Below the pieces are notes generated by a model that saw nothing but the letters and a program-made list of their open reading frames with translations, was not told where the DNA came from and did not search any database. DNA of 63,278 bases from Muribaculaceae bacterium (GTDB lineage: Bacteria > Bacteroidota > Bacteroidia > Bacteroidales > Muribaculaceae). Shown piece by piece: positions 60,840 to 63,278 of this stretch; position 1 is the stretch's first letter, and the number at the start of each line of letters is the position of its first letter. The DNA lies in assembly GCA_009775265.1 (NCBI GenBank), contig VSPG01000009.1, forward strand, positions 1 through 63,278, read 5' to 3'. Made by a program: the position numbers and the translations under genes.

Positions 60840-61931
60840 CTATCGGATAGTCTGTTTGACCTCTCCTACTGCCCTTACGGTATGATTCGGGCGGGTAGGG
60901 TCGTTGCATATGATGTTTATTTTGGAATTGAGCAGGTTACCGCGTATTTTGGATGGGTTGACGGTGATGTGCAGTTCGGCGTGTTTTCCGGGTTTGATCT
61001 TTGTGCGTTCGACGGTGGCGGTGATGCCGTCGTCGGTTGTGTATACGCGTCTTATTTCAAGGGGGCTGCGTCCGCGGTTGCCGATACGGGCCGTGAGGGT
61101 GACTGGAACGCCGCCGGATAGATTGCCGAAGTCGAGCCTCTCGGTATCTACGGTGATGGCAGGAGCTTTGGCACGCTGGTCGTCGTTGAGTTTGGAAAAG
61201 TCTTCGCTGACGATTATTGTTGCCGGCAGCGTGTATCGCTCTGTGCTTTCGGCATAGGGGGATATAGTTATGGAATCGGTGACAAGCCCCCAGTTGCCGG
61301 AGTCGGCGCTTCGGAAGTGGCATACAAGCGACGATTGCTCACCCGGGGCGATGGCTTCCGGCATCCATGTGGCGTCCATGAAGCGCGGAGTGCGCACGGC
61401 CACAGGACGGATGGTGTCGGTGGAGGCATTGTATACTTCGAGAAACACTGTTTTAAGGCGTCCGTAGGCCACGTCGCCGGCCAAGACTGCGCCGCGGCTC
61501 ATGCGCATGGCGCTTCCGAAAGCCACGGGATAGCGCTGGCTTACAGTGGTCGGCGCACCTATCACGACACCGCTTATGGTGAGGGCGTTGCGGACAGGCT
61601 CCGTGTCCATGTCGATATACACGTTCTTTGAGAATCGTCCTGGCCGCCCGGTGGGATCGTAGCTTACGGTCACGGATGCTGTGTCGCCCGGAGCGAGCGG
61701 CTCTCTCGAATAGTGGGGCAACGTGCATCCGCAAGAGGTGCGTGCCGCCTTTATCTGAAGCGTCGTGTCACCGGTGTTGACATATCGGAATACGCATTCC
61801 ACCACTCCCTCGTCTTCGCTGAATGCTCCGAAATTATGTTTTGTTTCAAGCCATTCGACCTGTGCGCCTGCTGATGCCGCGATGGCAACCGTGTGCATCA
61901 CGGCTGCGTATAACAGAAGTCTGTGTTTCAT
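60840..61931 (-). CDS. Exported DUF1573-domain protein
   Basis: 363-aa exported protein. A signal peptide covers residues 1-~23 (LLLYAAVMHTVAIAASAGAQ). Then come repeated immunoglobulin-like DUF1573 units: the first has KHNFGAFSEDEGVVECVFRYVNTGDT and a CGC motif (RTSCGCTLPHYSREPL), and the last has DTERLDFGNLSGGVPVTLTARIGNRG. The family is abundant and uncharacterised in Bacteroidota envelopes. A full promoter (61936-61966) lies so close to the ATG that the mRNA should be almost leaderless. A start at Met12 would break the signal peptide and is not favoured. Confidence 0.85.
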   Translation of the reverse strand: MKHRLLLYAAVMHTVAIAASAGAQVEWLETKHNFGAFSEDEGVVECVFRYVNTGDTTLQIKAARTSCGCTLPHYSREPLAPGDTASVTVSYDPTGRPGRFSKNVYIDMDTEPVRNALTISGVVIGAPTTVSQRYPVAFGSAMRMSRGAVLAGDVAYGRLKTVFLEVYNASTDTIRPVAVRTPRFMDATWMPEAIAPGEQSSLVCHFRSADSGNWGLVTDSITISPYAESTERYTLPATIIVSEDFSKLNDDQRAKAPAITVDTERLDFGNLSGGVPVTLTARIGNRGRSPLEIRRVYTTDDGITATVERTKIKPGKHAELHITVNPSKIRGNLLNSKINIICNDPTRPNHTVRAVGEVKQTIR

Positions 61932-61935
61932 GCTG

Positions 61936-61966
61936 CAAAAATAACGATTTTAACAGCAATGTCAAA
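61936..61966 (-). promoter_or_regulatory. Promoter of the DUF1573 gene, close to the start codon
   Basis: On the minus strand TTTG (61963-61966), a 19-bp spacer and TATTTTTG (61936-61943) are followed after only 4 bases by the ATG. Confidence 0.65.
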
Positions 61967-61981
61967 ATAAGAGTTGGTGTG

Positions 61982-62929
61982 TCAATATGCGAGAGCTACG
62001 TTGTCGACCCAAAGCGTGAGTCCGATAGTGCCCATGTACGGCTCGCCGCTTCCGGCTGAGAACATGACAATCATGTGGGTGGGGGTAGCGTCGGCATTGT
62101 CCCAGCCCACCTCGTGCACCGGCACCATTTTGCCTTTGCTGTTGCGGGCATAGTAGCTTTTTTCGCGTGGAATCAGATTCATAGAGGCTGAGCCGCTTTC
62201 GCCGTAAGTGAGGTTGAGGTCGTGGCCGTTGACCCATCCGGGAGTGCTCTTGGCAAATCGTTCGCGGGCAGTGGCGACACGTTTGGCGAACAGGTTGCCG
62301 TCGCCGTCCTCCCATCGCCGTTGCAGAAGGATGAACGCCTCGGCTTTGTCGGCGCCGGCCAAAGTCTTTTTCGAACTGAACCCGCTGCTGTATGTACGGG
62401 TGTTTCCGGCGGGGACCTCCACTCTGTAGTCGAAGCGAAGCGCTTTCGGACGCTTGTTGAAAGGTATGCCCATCTCCATTTTGGAATAGGGGTCGTTGGT
62501 GCTTGTGATAGGCTCGAACATGCGTCCGAGAAACAATGTGCCTGCCACCAACACATCTATATTAATAAGTCCGATGGCTTTGCAGTGTTCGAGCTTTGTG
62601 GTCAGCTTTGCGCAACGTCCTCCGCCCGATCTGGCATCGGGATATACGGCGTTACTGGTCTTTACTATGCCCACCACTTTGGCCATCACATTGCTTGACG
62701 CCCACGGTGTGTCTCCGGCGGGCACATATGCCGTTTCGCCGTTAATGGTACGCGAAGGCCCTACGGCGAAAACCTGCTTCTTGCTGCCGCCGATTATGCG
62801 GCTTTCCTTTATGTTGCGCGTAACCCATTGTTCGAAATCGCCGAATTTCACAGGTTCCGTCTTTTCCGCATGGCAGCGGAGCGAAGCGATGGAAAAAACG
62901 GCCAATAAAAAAGTACCTATTTTATTCAT
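61982..62929 (-). CDS. Exported PCMD-like domain protein
   Basis: 315-aa exported protein with a signal peptide (MNKIGTFLLAVFSIASLRCHA). The body resembles the putative carbohydrate metabolism domain (PCMD, PF13201) with a jelly-roll-like pattern: GDFEQWVTRNIKESRIIGG, LTTKLEHCKAIGLINIDVL, RPKALRFDYRVEVPAG and a closing MGTIGLTLWVDNVALAY. Function of the family is unproven; binding of sugars or surface attachment is guessed. The start 62929 is chosen for the signal peptide, the upstream ATG at 63001 rejected. A TACCTTTG box is at 62986-62993 (minus strand). Confidence 0.75.
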   Translation of the reverse strand: MNKIGTFLLAVFSIASLRCHAEKTEPVKFGDFEQWVTRNIKESRIIGGSKKQVFAVGPSRTINGETAYVPAGDTPWASSNVMAKVVGIVKTSNAVYPDARSGGGRCAKLTTKLEHCKAIGLINIDVLVAGTLFLGRMFEPITSTNDPYSKMEMGIPFNKRPKALRFDYRVEVPAGNTRTYSSGFSSKKTLAGADKAEAFILLQRRWEDGDGNLFAKRVATARERFAKSTPGWVNGHDLNLTYGESGSASMNLIPREKSYYARNSKGKMVPVHEVGWDNADATPTHMIVMFSAGSGEPYMGTIGLTLWVDNVALAY

Positions 62930-63127
62930 AAAATATAAAAATCCATGCAAGGCAAAAAAGTTTCCACCCGATAGCAATTTTATTGCAAAGGTACGCAACA
63001 TTCTCCGGTAATTAAAGTGAGTCGCGCCATGAAATACGCATCATTGGACTTTTCGGCGACAAATAAGTCCATATTGTCCATCCGAAAGTACGAAATCGTA
63101 TGTTTGGTCAAAAAAATGCAAAAAATA

Positions 63128-63159
63128 TTTGCGCAATTCAAATAAAGATACTAACTTTG
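63128..63159 (+). promoter_or_regulatory. Promoter of tRNA-Lys
   Basis: TTTG at 63128-63131, a 20-bp spacer and TAACTTTG at 63152-63159 form a full consensus 42 bp before the tRNA. Confidence 0.85.
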
Positions 63160-63201
63160 CATCGCTTTTGAGGAACGGCGCTTTCGCCGCCTCAGTTAAA
63201 A

Positions 63202-63274
63202 GACTCCGTAGCTCAGTTGGTAGAGCAACTGACTCTTAATCAGTGGGTCGAGAGTTCGAGCCTCTCCGGGGTCA
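63202..63274 (+). tRNA. tRNA-Lys(CTT)
   Basis: 73-nt class I tRNA. The acceptor GACTCCG pairs with CGGGGTC (one G-T pair) and is followed by discriminator A. The anticodon stem CTGA/TCAG encloses loop CTCTTAA (anticodon CTT). T-loop is GTTCGAGCC. CCA is not encoded. It lies at the window edge; further tRNAs may follow. Confidence 0.94.
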
Positions 63275-63278
63275 CTTA

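Noticed and set aside
1..63278. CRISPR array or restriction-modification/defence cluster
   Set aside because: No short regularly spaced repeats, cas genes, methyltransferase-nuclease pairs or retron-like reverse transcriptase were seen.

Overview
The window looks like a chromosomal piece of a Bacteroidales bacterium, most likely from a GC-rich gut lineage such as Muribaculaceae. This is an inference. It rests on the promoters, which follow the Bacteroidota pattern TTTG, 19-21 bp, TAnnTTTG (seen upstream of nifJ, typA, rplY, an alcohol dehydrogenase and three tRNAs), on the general lack of Shine-Dalgarno sequences, and on the gene families present (fused SecDF, DUF1573, PCMD-like, DUF4250 and DUF5106-like proteins, carboxynorspermidine decarboxylase, NupG-type transporter). 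Most of the window is core metabolism and information processing.

Layout. 1-7.3 kb: malate dehydrogenase, TamB, a low-molecular-weight phosphatase (minus strand) and a secreted PepSY-like protein. 7.4-11.1 kb: pyruvate:ferredoxin oxidoreductase with its own promoter and strong tandem terminators. 11.3-12.8 kb: a decayed mobile element made of a tyrosine-recombinase stub, a small membrane ORF and two copies of a ~207-bp repeat, bracketed by a matching pair of att-like sites. 12.8-18.5 kb: typA, folP, cdaA (c-di-AMP synthase) and a secreted pullulanase. 18.7-20.9 kb: a small AT-richer island between tRNA-Ser(GCT) and tRNA-Ser(CGA). It holds an apparent three-gene minus-strand operon of two tiny membrane proteins and an acidic coiled-coil protein, next to a 5'-truncated HExxH gene and a GNAT acetyltransferase. 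21-25.3 kb: CvfB-like RNA-binding protein, a PatB-DapF fusion, rsmG and a metallo-beta-lactamase-fold hydrolase. 25.4-31.1 kb: an RND efflux operon in which permease and outer-membrane channel are one 1494-codon ORF. 31.2-36.6 kb: chaperones grpE-dnaJ and clpB around ispE.

36.7-63.3 kb: nearly all on the minus strand, in tightly packed and often overlapping operons: rplY-pth-S4 protein; nupG-like-rsmE-kdsA-TPR; dnaE-trxA-DUF5106-like-mnmA-bifunctional nuclease; a zinc-less MetE-like protein; DUF4250-uvrD/pcrA-nspC-GT2-radC; a zinc alcohol dehydrogenase; secDF; a DUF1573 protein; a PCMD-like secreted protein; and tRNA-Lys(CTT) at the right edge.

No complete undescribed defence or mobile system was found. 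The least ordinary items are the PatB-DapF fusion, the RND-OMF fusion with an internal lipobox, the att-flanked remnant with duplicated repeats, the small-ORF island, the MetE-like protein lacking its metal ligands, and a perfect 21-bp hairpin that overlaps the radC stop codon.
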